This document shows, one piece after another, positions 12,085-23,715 of a stretch of 64,000 nt of DNA. Each line of letters starts with the position of its first letter. Positions within the stretch are counted from its first letter, which is position 1. Made by a program: the position numbers and the translations under genes. This DNA comes from Selaginella tamariscina (Eukaryota > Streptophyta > Lycopodiopsida > Selaginellales > Selaginellaceae), in NCBI GenBank assembly GCA_003024785.1, contig PUQB01000187.1, positions 247,501 to 311,500 on the forward strand, given 5' to 3'. Under the pieces are notes generated by a model, which saw nothing but the letters and a program-made list of their open reading frames with translations, did not search any database and was not told the DNA's origin.

Positions 12085-14318
12085 GGCTTACATGTGTGGC
12101 AAATACCACTCAAAGATATACATAATCTCCCACCTGGAACTCATGGAAGCTTCTATGCTCATTAGCAAACTTAATAGCTCGACTCTAAGCTGCTTGTAAG
12201 TTCTTCTTGCGAATGTTCTCAAGCTCAATACTTAGATCTTTAGCTTCCTCATCCATGTTGCCCTGGGCCTTCTTACTTGCTAACCCCAACTCAAAAGCTG
12301 TCTTAGGATCCTGTTCAAATATAGCATAGTACAAACTTATCCCAATCCCATTGTTATTATAGGCAAACTCAAGTAATGGAATATACTTATCCCATTGGCA
12401 TTCCTTCTGGTTAATAGTGCACCTCAGTATATCTTCCAAAATTTAGTTCACCCTCTCTGTTTGCCCATTTGTTTTGGGATGATTTCCACTACATAGCTTA
12501 AACTTCACTTCCATGCACTTAGAAAAGCCTCTCCAAAAGCTAGAAGTGAACTTTAAGTCTTGATCACTTACAATATCATTTGGAAATCTGTGGATAGAAA
12601 ATACATGTTGTAAATACATTGTAGCCAGCTTTGATGCATTCACATTCTTCTCTAAGGGAACTAACTTGACAAACCTTGACAAACTTTATCAACTTATCCA
12701 CAATGACCCACACATGTTCATTTTGCCTCTCTGTCCTTGGCAAATGAGTGACAAAGTCCATAGAAAAACTGCCCATCGCATGTCTGGAATAGGCAATGGT
12801 ACTAATAGCCCACTTGGTTTCTCTCTGGGCATCTTTACTTGCTGACACTTATCACAAGTCCTATAATATTTTATGATATCAGCTTTCATATTTCTTCAAT
12901 AGAACCTCCTCTTAATCAACTCATACATTTTCTTCCCCAAAAATGACCAACCTTCGGGCAATCATGATGGAAATATAGTACTTGGTTAATCAAATAGTCC
13001 ATACAAGGAAGATACACTCAACCATTATAGTACAAAACTCTATCCTAAAATGAGAATGGTGGCTCTAGTTGTCCTCTGAGCTCCTGCACCTCGGCGTCTT
13101 GTGCTTGAACATGTTGAATTACCTAGCTAAACTCACTAACCATCTTTATTAATGCATTACATAAGCGTGTTTGAAAATTTCTAACCATTGTGGCTCTCCT
13201 TACGTGTGACAAAGCATTTGCCACCACGTTAGCCTTCCCTGCACAATGCTCATCAAGAAATTCCCCAAACTCCATGAGCCTAACCATTCAACAAGCTTGC
13301 CAAGAGTTTAACACTTTCTGTGTGAATAGATATACCAAAGGCTTGTGATATGTAAACACTTTGAAACTTGCACCATAAAGATAATGACTCCAAACTCATA
13401 ATGCATTAACAATAGCTAGTAACTCTTGCTCACACGTCGAGTATCATTGCTTTGCAAGATTCAAAATACGACTCTCATAAGCAATAGGCCTCCCCTCTTG
13501 CATAAGTACAGCTCCAATGGCCACTCCACTCACATCACACGATACCTCATAAGGCTTAGAAGGATCTGCAATACATAAATCTTGTGCACATACCAAGGCT
13601 TGTTTCAAAACTTGAAACTACTCTCCTCTAATGCACTCCATGCAAAGGGAACGTCTGTCCTTCACAACCTAGTTAACGAAGAAGTTTTCTTGGCATAATC
13701 TTTGACAAATCGTCAATAATAACCAGCCATGCCTAAGAAACTCTGTAACTCTTGTACATTGAAGAAACTGGCCATTGCTCCACCACTACCACCTTTTGTG
13801 GATCAATCTTAACTTCACTTGGCGTTACAATGTGACCCAAATACTCCACTTTGCACCGAGCAAATACACATTTGCTCTTCTTTGCGTAGAGCTTGTTTTC
13901 CCGCAACAACTGAAGAACTCTTCGCAAATGCTTCACATGCTACCTCATATTCTTATTATAAATAAGAATATCATTGAGGAAGATCACCACAAAGTCATGT
14001 AAGTAGCTACCAAACACCTTAGTCATCAACCGAGTGAATGTGGTTGGGGCATTTGTTAAGCCAAATGAAATAACAATGAACTCGAAATGCCCAAAGCTAG
14101 TGTTGAAAGCAGTTTTTTAGATATCTACCTCCTTCACAACAATCTAATGATACCCACTACACAATCTATCTTGGTGAATACTCTGGTTCCATTGAAACGA
14201 TCCATGATAGTATTTACACGTGGCATGGACATCTTGTCCTTCACTATTTGCTTGTTGAGAGCTCTATACTCCATGCACATCCTTATGATGCCATCTTTCT
14301 TCATGACGCCATTCTTAG
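12085..14318 (-). mobile_element. Ty3 pol (reverse transcriptase, RNase H, integrase), decayed
   Basis: Reading down the minus strand: reverse transcriptase from 14318 (RMCMEYRALNKQIVKDKM, FEFIVISFGLTNAPTTF, FLNDILIY, LRENKLYAKKSKC, VEYLGHIVT); an RNase H region near 13300-13600; the integrase zinc region (YYRTCDKCQQVKMPREKPSG); the integrase core (FPNDIVSDQDLKFTS, HPKTNGQTERVN); then ECQWDKYIPLLEFAYNN. The catalytic FxDD of the reverse transcriptase reads FLND, so the first Asp is lost, and several stops occur. The element is cut at 14318 by an opposite-strand chromovirus fragment. Confidence 0.85.
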
Positions 14319-14720
14319 ACGTACTTTGCCACCGCCACCACTTGTTGAATGCGACGGTGATTCCAAATATGAAGTTTATGCTATTTTAGACTCCAATCTC
14401 CTTTGTGGTAAGCTTTATTACCTTGTTGATTAGGTTGGTTTCTCCTAGTGACTACACTTGGGAGCCTATGGAGAATTTTGGGTAATGTTTTACAAATCAT
14501 TGCCACATTCCATGCTTAGTACCCAAACAAGCTTGGATTCCACTCTGGTCCGACTCGTGGAACTTGTTGCCAAAAGAGAGGGATGGTGTCATGACCATAT
14601 ATACCAAGTTGATGCTAATGCTGGTATATGCCAAAATGGAATACTCTCTAGAATTTTTAGGATAAGGAACCGATGGTCCAACAGATTCAAATCTAGAACA
14701 GAGGTCCAGATTCAAATCTA
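14319..14720 (+). mobile_element. Chromovirus 3' end: chromodomain and LTR start
   Basis: Plus-strand translation from about 14330 gives PPPLVECDGD, then ILDSNLLCGKLYYLVD, a stop, and VGFS, followed one frame over by TWEPMEN: a chromodomain like the one at 29640-29780. A purine-rich tract AAAGAGAGGGATGG lies at about 14572, followed by TGTCATGACC, probably the LTR start. Head-on junction with the minus-strand Ty3 element at about 14318. Confidence 0.65.
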
Positions 14721-17700
14721 GAACCAAATGTCCATATTCAAATTTATATTGGTGGAGATAAAAATTAGTAATAGTCTAGACTCTGTACTGCCGAGAAAAT
14801 TACAGGTATAACTATACAAGTGACATGCTTATTAAAGCCTACTTATTAAAGTTGGTACACTTGTAGTTTACTTGATTAAAATAGAGTCTAGACTTTTATT
14901 AGCTGTTATATACATATGCATTTAAAAATTAATATAGTTATATTTATTATTCTTATATTCATATTCCAACATTAATAATTTTCAACATTTCTTTATTTAA
15001 ATTAAAAATTAGAAAATATAAAGTTATTAAAGATTACATGTACACTTGTATAAATTGATATAAAATATTATAATTCTTGTTTTATGATTTTTTATTGATA
15101 TGATATGTATGTAAATTTAAAAATAAAACATAAATACTTAAATAAAGTTATGTAAACTAACTAAGGAAAGATAAGTTATATAAAAAAAACTATATACTAA
15201 ATTGACTAAATAAGTTTATGACAACCCAATGGTGAAATTAAGAAACCCAAATGGCAGACATTCCAATGTATAAAGATATAAAGAAACCCCAATCAATAAA
15301 TCAATGAACAAATGGAAAACCAATTTGTGAATCAAAGGGAATGTACAAAATATGCAAAAAAAATCTATTGAAAACCCAATGCTACATGAAAACCCCAATC
15401 TAAGGAAACCACAATGGTAGCAAACCATAATGAAACAGTGTCACAAACCCTAGTCACAAATTTTGAGGCTACATGTGTGCAGACATGTCTAGATGCACGT
15501 ACAATCTGTGTCCAAATTAAATTATCAAAATGATTTGAGAATAATCCAAACATCAAAGGCCTTAACGTGAAAAGTAAATTACTAGCAAATCAATGTGCTA
15601 ACTAATAACACCAAGATCGATAAGTTGCATAATAATTGAAAGCACTATAACTTAAACAATAATGATGAAGGATATATCATTGAATTGCGGAATAAATTAG
15701 AGTATAATAGAGTAGAGTAAACTTTAATCGTATAGGAATAATCCTGACATGAAAAAATTGATATGAACGGTATATAGCTAGCAGATTAATGAATTGTCAA
15801 AATCTAATTTATTGAGCTACAATATTGACATGTTTGCACAATCTAGAGTGTTGGTGAACGAATGATGACTGATTTGAATTTCAAATAAACATGGATATCA
15901 ACAAGCACAGAAAAATTCTGTATATAAGGAACGATGAACATTGCAACTAGGTTTTTTGTTCAGTCCCTTGTTCTTCAACAACATCTTACATAAAAGTAAA
16001 CTATCGTCATTGAAAACAGCACATAACTTATATTTGGTAAGATTAAAAATTCATTCTTTTACATTCAATATGCTATTATTTAAAGTGAGACTTCACTTCC
16101 CTTAATAAACATTCCCTTCAAATATTTTATTAAATACATTATAAAATATTGTTAATGTTTATGAGACTCATTTTGTGATTCAATTCGCATAAAAAATATT
16201 CCCTTAAAATATTTTATTTAAGAAAAGGATATTATTTTATAAATATATGCATGCATTTAAGAAAACACTCTTAAACTCAAAATTGTATAACTCTGATTGA
16301 CTTATTAACGAGAACATTCTTGTTATATATTTTCTTAATTATAATCATCCATACATGCCTTACGGAAACAATCTTGTTACACATTTATTTTGATTTGATG
16401 AAATTAGTGTCATTCAACATATGAATATATCCTTTCAAAGTTAAGTCTTGTTCCATTTTAAAGACATTATTAACCTAAATAAAGTGTAACGAAAATAGTC
16501 TCATTAACCTATTTGATTTCTCAATGAGAATAATCTTATAAATGATTTGTCACAAAATTTATATCAAACTAATCCTAACACAATCTCAATTTACCAATTC
16601 TAGAAATAATAACATTTTCGGAATTGACTTTATGAAGCTGACTCATCATGTTGGAGTGGTAATGAATGACAACATTATATCTTTATATTATCTATAAAAT
16701 GCCATTTGGTATCTTTGATATATGACAAAGCCTACAAAGAGGTTTTGCAAATCTTTCCCATTGCAAACACAATCGACTTCGAACTACACCACAAATATCT
16801 TTTTGCTTAGCCTTTTTTTGAGGTTGAGGGTGCTTAGGTTTCCTTGAAGTTAGGAACAATGTGCAAACTCACTTGGCATAGCCTCTAATTCCCCATTATG
16901 ATTCACAAAAGAATTATATTGGTAAGCATGGAGGTGGTGCTACTTGGCGAGAATGGTGTGTCAATTGCAAATGGGATTATAATAACTGCACATCTGAATG
17001 ACTGAATCAAAAATAGAACTCTTAAATGGTCTAAGATTGTTGTTTTGTTGACATCCATACATGATTCGACACTCCAACTTTTAAGTGAAAGACTTGTGCA
17101 ATGGTACATAAAGAAAGTTGTGTTCATATATGACATTAGTGAACCTTTGCAAGAGTTTTACACTAGAGATGTCATAGGTCATTCCATCAATAGGAAAAGG
17201 ACACATAAGATGGTATGATGCCAACCAAATGATTATCGATCAAAACCAATCAAATAGGAAAATGTATTGTTAGATGTTCATATGTCAAATGCCTAACAAA
17301 CCATAAACATAGCCAACATTATACATGGGTGAACATCGTCAAAGACTATGTGAATCAACAACCTTGTCAAATAAGCTTTCACATTAAAGACTACAGGTAA
17401 AAAACACCAGAAGCAAGATGATTTCATTCCTTTGAAGTTGTACGAAAGGCAATTCATACACAAATCAAAAGAGCTTCAATGACTAACTTTTTAAATAACA
17501 TTATTCTTCTTCCATGAAGAAAAAATACATACAATAAGAAGGAAAGTTTTAATGTCTAAGTTTTAAAACTATATTATTTTGCTCCCTTTGGGAAAAACAC
17601 AAACAAACTAGTTACTTATCCCAATAAATGCACGAAGAGAATGGCTTGTAATGATTATTATTTTAAGTAAGATGAATCTTTCATAATATATGAAATACAT

Positions 17701-18930
17701 TTCATAGCTATTTCATAGTTAATTCATTATAACTTTGTTTAATTAATAAAGTATATTTAAGAATATTTTATGGATATCCTCAATATTTATGTTACTTTTT
17801 AATTTTTAATTTATTTAAAAAATAATCTATATTTTGCCACTTTATTAATATATGGCTAAGTATCTTTAATATCTTATATCATTGAGCTTCCTAGATATGT
17901 TATTTATTGGACATCGTCCAATAATGTTCCAACTTGGAATACTACTTGAGAATATCAAATCAGTTCAAATATTAAAATAAAAAAATTTAATAATATACTT
18001 ATTGGTTTATCTTCAAGCAAACTATGAAGATCAACTCATAGATGGTCCTAATATGTAGCCTTAATTATTACAGTATAATAATTATTCATAGCTTCCTAAC
18101 ACGAACACAAACATAGCATTTAATTTTTTGGACATGAACCTCAAACACAGAAATGAACACGAATAAACATGAATAAAAACCGAATATTCTCTAAAGTATT
18201 TTGTTCATCACTCATCTCATATCTAAAAGCTTATACTTGGAGTAATTTGAAAGAAGAGCTGTGAAATAATAAAAAATAAATGAGAATATATGTATGTGTA
18301 ATAAATTAACAAATAAAAACTACAATATATTTAAACAAAAGCTGCAAATAAAAATAAAAATTAGATAATTTACATATATATTTAAACAATTCGAGTACCT
18401 TTGTTCACTCCTTGCTCCTCATATTGAATCAGCCCTACCCAACACATAAAAACAGAAGAATAAAAACCATATACTAGAATGTCTTTGAGTACATTTAATA
18501 AGTTTTTTTCTTTGAAAATGCATTACCAATTGAGGTTTGCCGGCCAGCCTATCTATGTTTTTTTACGCCATTCAAACCCTCCTCTTTTCTCCTTCAAGTT
18601 AGAGGGATTCATATTTGACTGTAGGGATTCGCCGACATTGTATTCCTCTGAGTGTTTATTTTGATGGCTTAGAACATATTTGAAATCATGTTTGAAAATT
18701 TCAATTTGGTGTGTTTAGGCTTATTTTTTACGCATCCAAAGGTGATAGACTTAAAAAGGTTTGCCGGGCAATCTTCCTTTTAGTTCGCATGTTTGGGTAT
18801 ATGTATTTCCACACACACACATATATATAAGAATAACAGTGTAAAATTCTATATACATACATACATATATATACTTAACACAATGTAAAATTAACTGAAA
18901 TGCTAATATTTCCACGCTTTATTGTCTTCT
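14721..18930. other. AT-rich intergenic DNA, no supported gene
   Basis: Only short, unconnected frames are present. A stretch at 16900-17470 has somewhat higher GC and might be old transposon sequence, but I find no domain. Contains CA/TA microsatellites near 18810-18880 and a (TA)n tract at 18961-19003 that forms most of the last intron of the neighbouring gene. Confidence 0.5.
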
Positions 18931-18939
18931 TTCAAAGAG

Positions 18940-18955
18940 TCACCTAAAAAAAATG

Positions 18956-19002
<47 letters not shown>

Positions 19003-22000
19003 CCTAATATCTTTTTTTGTTTTCTTTGTGAACTTATTGTTCTTTTGTTTCTTCTCTCCATCCCCCTTTTTTAAAGTATGCATAGTAATCTGACCGCCAC
19101 ATAAATTTTGGGGATCTTGAATAGCATATTCTATAGCACCAAGTACAAGATCCTTTGCCTCATGATAACCAATATTATTTTTGTACCTAAGTAAAGTGTA
19201 TACTTAATGAAAAATTATATTTTACATATATATCGGTTAATCACTAATACTACATTAGAAATATAAAGAATATATACTTACCCTTCTTCGAGCATCTGAA
19301 ACGCAGCACCACCTCCCGTTCCGATAGCAGCAATGCTATAGTCTATTAGGCTAAGGATCAAGAAATGTTAGTGTAGCGTAAAGAAATATGTAAAATAGAA
19401 AGAAACCTAGGGGAACCTCCGGAATCAAGTAAATATGCACAGTACTTCGCGGTTTCTTCTTCAAATCCCACCACCAAAACTTCTAGCATGTGAAAGGGAC
19501 TGCAAATAGAAAAAAAATCATTATACTTAAAACATCCACACAAAGAGACACGTAATTACCTATAACCTAGCTCGCGAGTAAAGTGAGTGATTTCATAATA
19601 AACCACATATATATATATATATATAGCTAGTTTACATGCAACCAATGCGAGAGACTTACTTTTGGGTTTTCTCCTTGCCTTTCAACTTCTGGCTTCCGTA
19701 CGTCTGCACGTATAATTTTTGCAGTTCCCCATTTATATAGTTCACGTGACTTAGGAATAAGCCTCGATTTGTTTTTAAACGGTTTTCCAGCTTTTTGAGA
19801 AGTGTTTCGCCATTGTTCAAGTGTCCTGAAATAAGTTATAAATAAAATTATAATAAATTGGATTAATAAAATAGTTTTTGTGTAATATTAATATCAACTA
19901 CATAATATGTATATATGTACAATAATATACCTTAAAAATTATTAAACCTAGCTAAGATTATTTTATACAACTTAATAATGATTATATAAATATATATTAC
20001 CACGTACCTGCGAATGCAAATAATATATTGTTACATTTGAAGACCTTGACACAGTTGACATTGACAATTTTAATATTGATTTTGTTGTGACTCGTAAATG
20101 GAATTCCTGGTTGATTACCCGACTTAAGTCCTTTTGCTGTTTTTTCGTGATGGGTAATGTTTCCATTCCCTCCCCAGCTATGATCGCAAAACGGTCATTC
20201 TTTACCAGTGCTATGGCTGTATGACTCTGGAAAAAAAAATATTATATTTAACATTGCGAGAAAGAGTGAGTGACGTACCCGAGGGAGTTCAGCATGTTTT
20301 CTTGAACGGCTTTTCTACAGAAGGAAACCATGAAACCATAAGTAAAAAAAAACAAATATGAAAGTATGAGTTAGTTTATGTGGTAAGGATGTTCACCTTG
20401 TCAGAATCTTCTAGAGAGTCGAGGTCGATGACCAAGTCGTTCCTAAGAGTGCAGTAACCCGCTTCGAATTCTCGTGCCCTTAAATAGCATCGATGTTATA
20501 CTTTGATCTAATGTTTTATTGAATTTTAACAATGCTTAATACTAATTAAAAATATAAAAGAGCAGGTGTAAATCTACAATTGTCCTTGTTGATACCGAAA
20601 CACCTATATTATACATACATGCATACCAATACGTGCATGTAAGTAACTAAGTTAAACACTATAGGATTGTCAGTAATAGATACGTTATGTATACATGTAC
20701 ACACAGACATCATTTTCATAACATGCAAAACACGTAAACACTCGTATACACAGGCAAGTCATATTGATATCAGAAAGAAACACGTTGTTTTCATCTAAAA
20801 GTTCAAAAAAAAAACATAAGATAATATCAAGATTGTCTACCATGTGTGTGTGTTATCTGTATATATACGTAGATTATATATCTACACACACCAACAAACA
20901 CAGGCACACCTGGAATGACGAGTGAAAATCTGCCGCTGTTGAGTGAGTTCAGCAGATTTGGCCTCCAGGAGCTGGAACGTAGCATCATTACGAGCAGCTT
21001 TTTCTTTCCTAGCCATATGCATCATTTGGGTTTTCTGGTGGAGCGGTCGCTGTTCTTCCTGTTGCTTGAGAAAAATGTTATTATACTTTATGCATATATC
21101 GTAAAGAATACATAGTTAGTTTATGCAGTAAGGATGCTCACCTCGCCAGAATCTTCTAAAGAGTCGAGGTCGATGAGCAAATTGTTCTTAAGAGCGCAGT
21201 TGTAGCCCGCTTCGAATTCTCGTGCCCTAAATAGCATCGGTGTTATACTTCGATATAATGCCTTATTGAACATTGTGCTTGTTGATACCGAAACACCTAT
21301 ACTATACATACATGCATACCAACATGCGCATGTAAGATGTTAACTATTCTAACACCATAGGATTATCAGTAATAGATACGTTATGTATACATGTACACAA
21401 AGACATGTCATGTTCATACACAGGCTAATGTTAAGTCACATTCATATAAGACAGGAACGGTTAACTAAAAGTTTAAAAAAAAACAACATAAAAATAACAT
21501 CTACAATGTGTGTGTTATCTATATATATATGCAATTATATATTTACACACATAAACAAACAGATTTTGACCTGGAATGACGAGTGAAAATCTCCGGCTGT
21601 TGAGTGAGTTGAGCAGATTTGGCCTCCAGGAGCTGGAACGCAGCATCTTTACGAGCAGCTGTTTCTTTCATAGCCATCTGCATCATTTGGATTTTCTGCT
21701 CGAGCAGTTGCTGTCCTTCTTGTTGTTTGTAACAAGAGAAGATTTCTCTGCCGCAGCCTTCTTCTTTCGGAGAAACCAGGCTCACCCAGAATTCTTCAGC
21801 GGCAGTCGCATCCTCCATGCTCGCATCTTCGAGGTTTCCCGGCAGCATATCGGAGCAATAGGGATCTCCAGCTGATCCATCAAGAAAGAATGCATCCTCG
21901 ACCGGAAGAAATCCTTCTTTCATTTCGAGTACTTGCGAACCATCTTCAAACGGCCTGTTCGGGACATGAACTGAATGAAAATCGATCAAGGATTCAAGTG

Positions 22001-23533
22001 TACCTCTGCTTTTCCGGATTTTTATGCTGTTGCATGATTCCGTTCGTCTCCAAAGTGGACATCTTCGAGTCTTTGATAGCATGCACTCTGCTACGGCTCC
22101 AAGACAACAACATCAACACAAGAAACAAAGGATGAAAAGAAATGATTCAAATTACCTGTGATTTCCCGGCAGCATATCGGAGCAATAGGGATCTCCAGCT
22201 GATTCATCAAGAAAGAATGCATCCTCGACCGGAAGAAATCCTTCTTTCATTTCGAGTACTTGCGAACCATCTTCAAACGGCCTGTTCGGGACATGAACTT
22301 CGAGTGAAAATCGATCAAGGATTCAAGTGTACCTCTGCTTTTCGGGATTTTTAGGCTGTCGCATGATTCCGATCGTCTCCAAATTGGACATATGCGAGTC
22401 TTTGATAGCATGCACTCTGCTACGGCTCCAAGACAACAACATCAAGACAAGAAACAAAGGATGAAAAAAAAAGATTCAAATTACCTGTGATTTCCCGGCA
22501 GAATATCGGAGCAATAGGGATCTACAGCTGATTCATCAAGAAAGAATGCATCCTCGACCGGAAGAAATCCATCTTTCATTTCGAGTACTTGCGAACCATC
22601 TTCAAACGGCCTGTTCGGGACATGAACTTCGAATGAAAATCGATCAAGGATTCAAGTGTACCTCTGCTTTTCGGGATTTTTAGGCTGTTGCATGATTCCG
22701 ATCGTCTCCAAAGTGGACATATGCGAGTCTTTGATAGCATTCACTCTGCTATGGCTCCAAGACAACAACATCAACACAAGAAACAAAGGATGAAAAGAAA
22801 TGATTCAAATTACCTGTGATTTCCCGGCAGCATATCGGAGCAATAGGGATCTACAGCTGATTCATCAAGAAAGAGTGCATCCTCGACCGGAAGAATTCCG
22901 TCTTTCATTTCGAGTACTTGCGAACCATCTTCAAACAGCCTGTTCGAGACATGAAGATCGGATGAAAATTGATCAAGGATTCAAGAGTACCTCTGCTTTT
23001 CGGGATTTTGCTGCTGTTGTATGATTCCGGTCGTCGACATCTGCGAGTCTTTGATAGCATTCACGCTGCTACGGCTCCAAGACAACAACATCAAGACAAG
23101 AAACGAAGGACGAAGAGAAAAGATTCAAATACCTGTCTAATGCTGTGCTGCTTTCAATCGTCTCCACAGCAGAGATCTGCGTTATTTTCAGGACCTGCCT
23201 GTTGCTGTCACAACATCGTTCACAAGGATGGAAATTGAGCAAGAAAGATTCAATTTTACCTGCCACTTTCGAAATTTGGCTGCAGATTGAGCATCTCCGA
23301 GGCGAAAATCTGCAATTTTTCGACGTTCTGAAGGGAAGAACTGGAGCTGCTGCATAGACATCATTCACAAGGATGAAAATTGAAAAAACAAGATTGACAT
23401 ACCTGTGATTTCCGATGTTCTGCATGTTGACAAGATTGAGCTCCTCCACGACAGAAAGCTGCGCTTTTTCGATATTTGGAGAAGGAATCGCGATTTCTTT
23501 AGTGGAACAAGAAGAGAATCGGACTGCTTGCAC
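18940..23533 (-). CDS. Exon-repeat protein with C-terminal proteasome-like domain (22 exons)
   Basis: Exons (high to low): 23533-23403, 23349-23260, 23198-23133, 23068-22991, 22939-22814, 22748-22662, 22610-22485, 22419-22333, 22281-22156, 22090-22004, 21954-21571, 21226-21142, 21064-20910, 20478-20397, 20314-20279, 20226-20119, 20044-20008, 19825-19660, 19499-19407, 19342-19282, 19186-19004, 18943-18940. Phases agree throughout, apart from one extra C at 19407-19410. From the first in-frame ATG (23425) this gives about 762 residues. Exons 4-11 are four copies of a two-exon module (IKDS..M plus LEMK.GFLPVEDAFFLD). Exons 11-14 hold a duplicated Gln-rich coiled coil and an acidic REFEAGY exon. 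Exon 15 is basic (KSRSRK). Exons 16-21 resemble a proteasome subunit: ALVKNDRFAIIAGEG, VFKCNNILFAFAG, NPFHMLEVLVVGFEEET, AAIGTGGGAAFQMLEEGY, GGQITM. Catalytic Thr1 and Asp17 equivalents are not evident. The start is unsettled: no ATG precedes 23425 in frame. Confidence 0.75.
20397..21710 (-). repeat. Duplicated coiled-coil plus acidic exon pair
   Basis: Unit 1 is the coiled-coil end of exon 11 (KDAAFQLLEAKSAQLTQQ) with the exon at 21142-21226 (AREFEAGYNCALKNNLLIDL). Unit 2 is 20910-21064 (NDATFQLLEAKSAELTQQ) with 20397-20478 (AREFEAGYCTLRNDLVIDL). The introns between are also homologous (TTATGTATACATGTACACA and TGCATACCAA blocks at 20620-20710 and 21310-21400). The exon at 20478 uses an AAG acceptor where its twin uses TAG. 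Confidence 0.9.
22004..23068 (-). repeat. Four tandem two-exon modules (320-329 bp each)
   Basis: Unit = exon A (78 or 87 bp), intron of 49-51 bp, exon B (126 bp), intron of 65 bp. Unit starts are 23068, 22748, 22419 and 22090, a spacing of 320, 329 and 329. The first exon A lacks nine bases (Thr-Leu-Glu). Introns are as conserved as exons, so the copies are recent. The last exon B (in 21571-21954) reads through its donor site (GGAAACCTCG instead of GGAAATCACAG before GT) and is fused to the coiled-coil exon. Confidence 0.95.
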
Positions 23534-23599
23534 CGAGAACGGATCTATAGGAGAGCGGCGAGCTCTTCACTACCCTCCCATAACATTTCAAATTATCAA

Positions 23600-23715
23600 T
23601 TTATAGAATATTCCAGTGCCACATCATCCATATACGGAGAATATTCTATTATACGTCCAGTGCCACATCATCCATATACGAAGAATATTCTATTATACGT
23701 CACGTGTTAGGACAG
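23600..23715 (-). promoter_or_regulatory. Promoter-proximal 44-bp duplication with three GAATATTC dyads
   Basis: Two direct repeats, 23613-23656 and 23657-23700 (CCAGTGCCACATCATCCATA start), lie just upstream of exon 1. GAATATTC occurs at 23606-23613, 23639-23646 and 23683-23690. Each fits the nGAAnnTTCn heat-shock-element dyad. TACGTCACGTG at 23696-23706 contains ACGT-core elements. The regulatory role is inference from known plant motifs. Confidence 0.5.

Noticed and set aside
21576..23357. Plus-strand frames repeated across the locus (IQITCDFPAAYRSNR type)
   Set aside because: Exact antisense of the repeated minus-strand exons, which alone splice in phase and show protein similarity.
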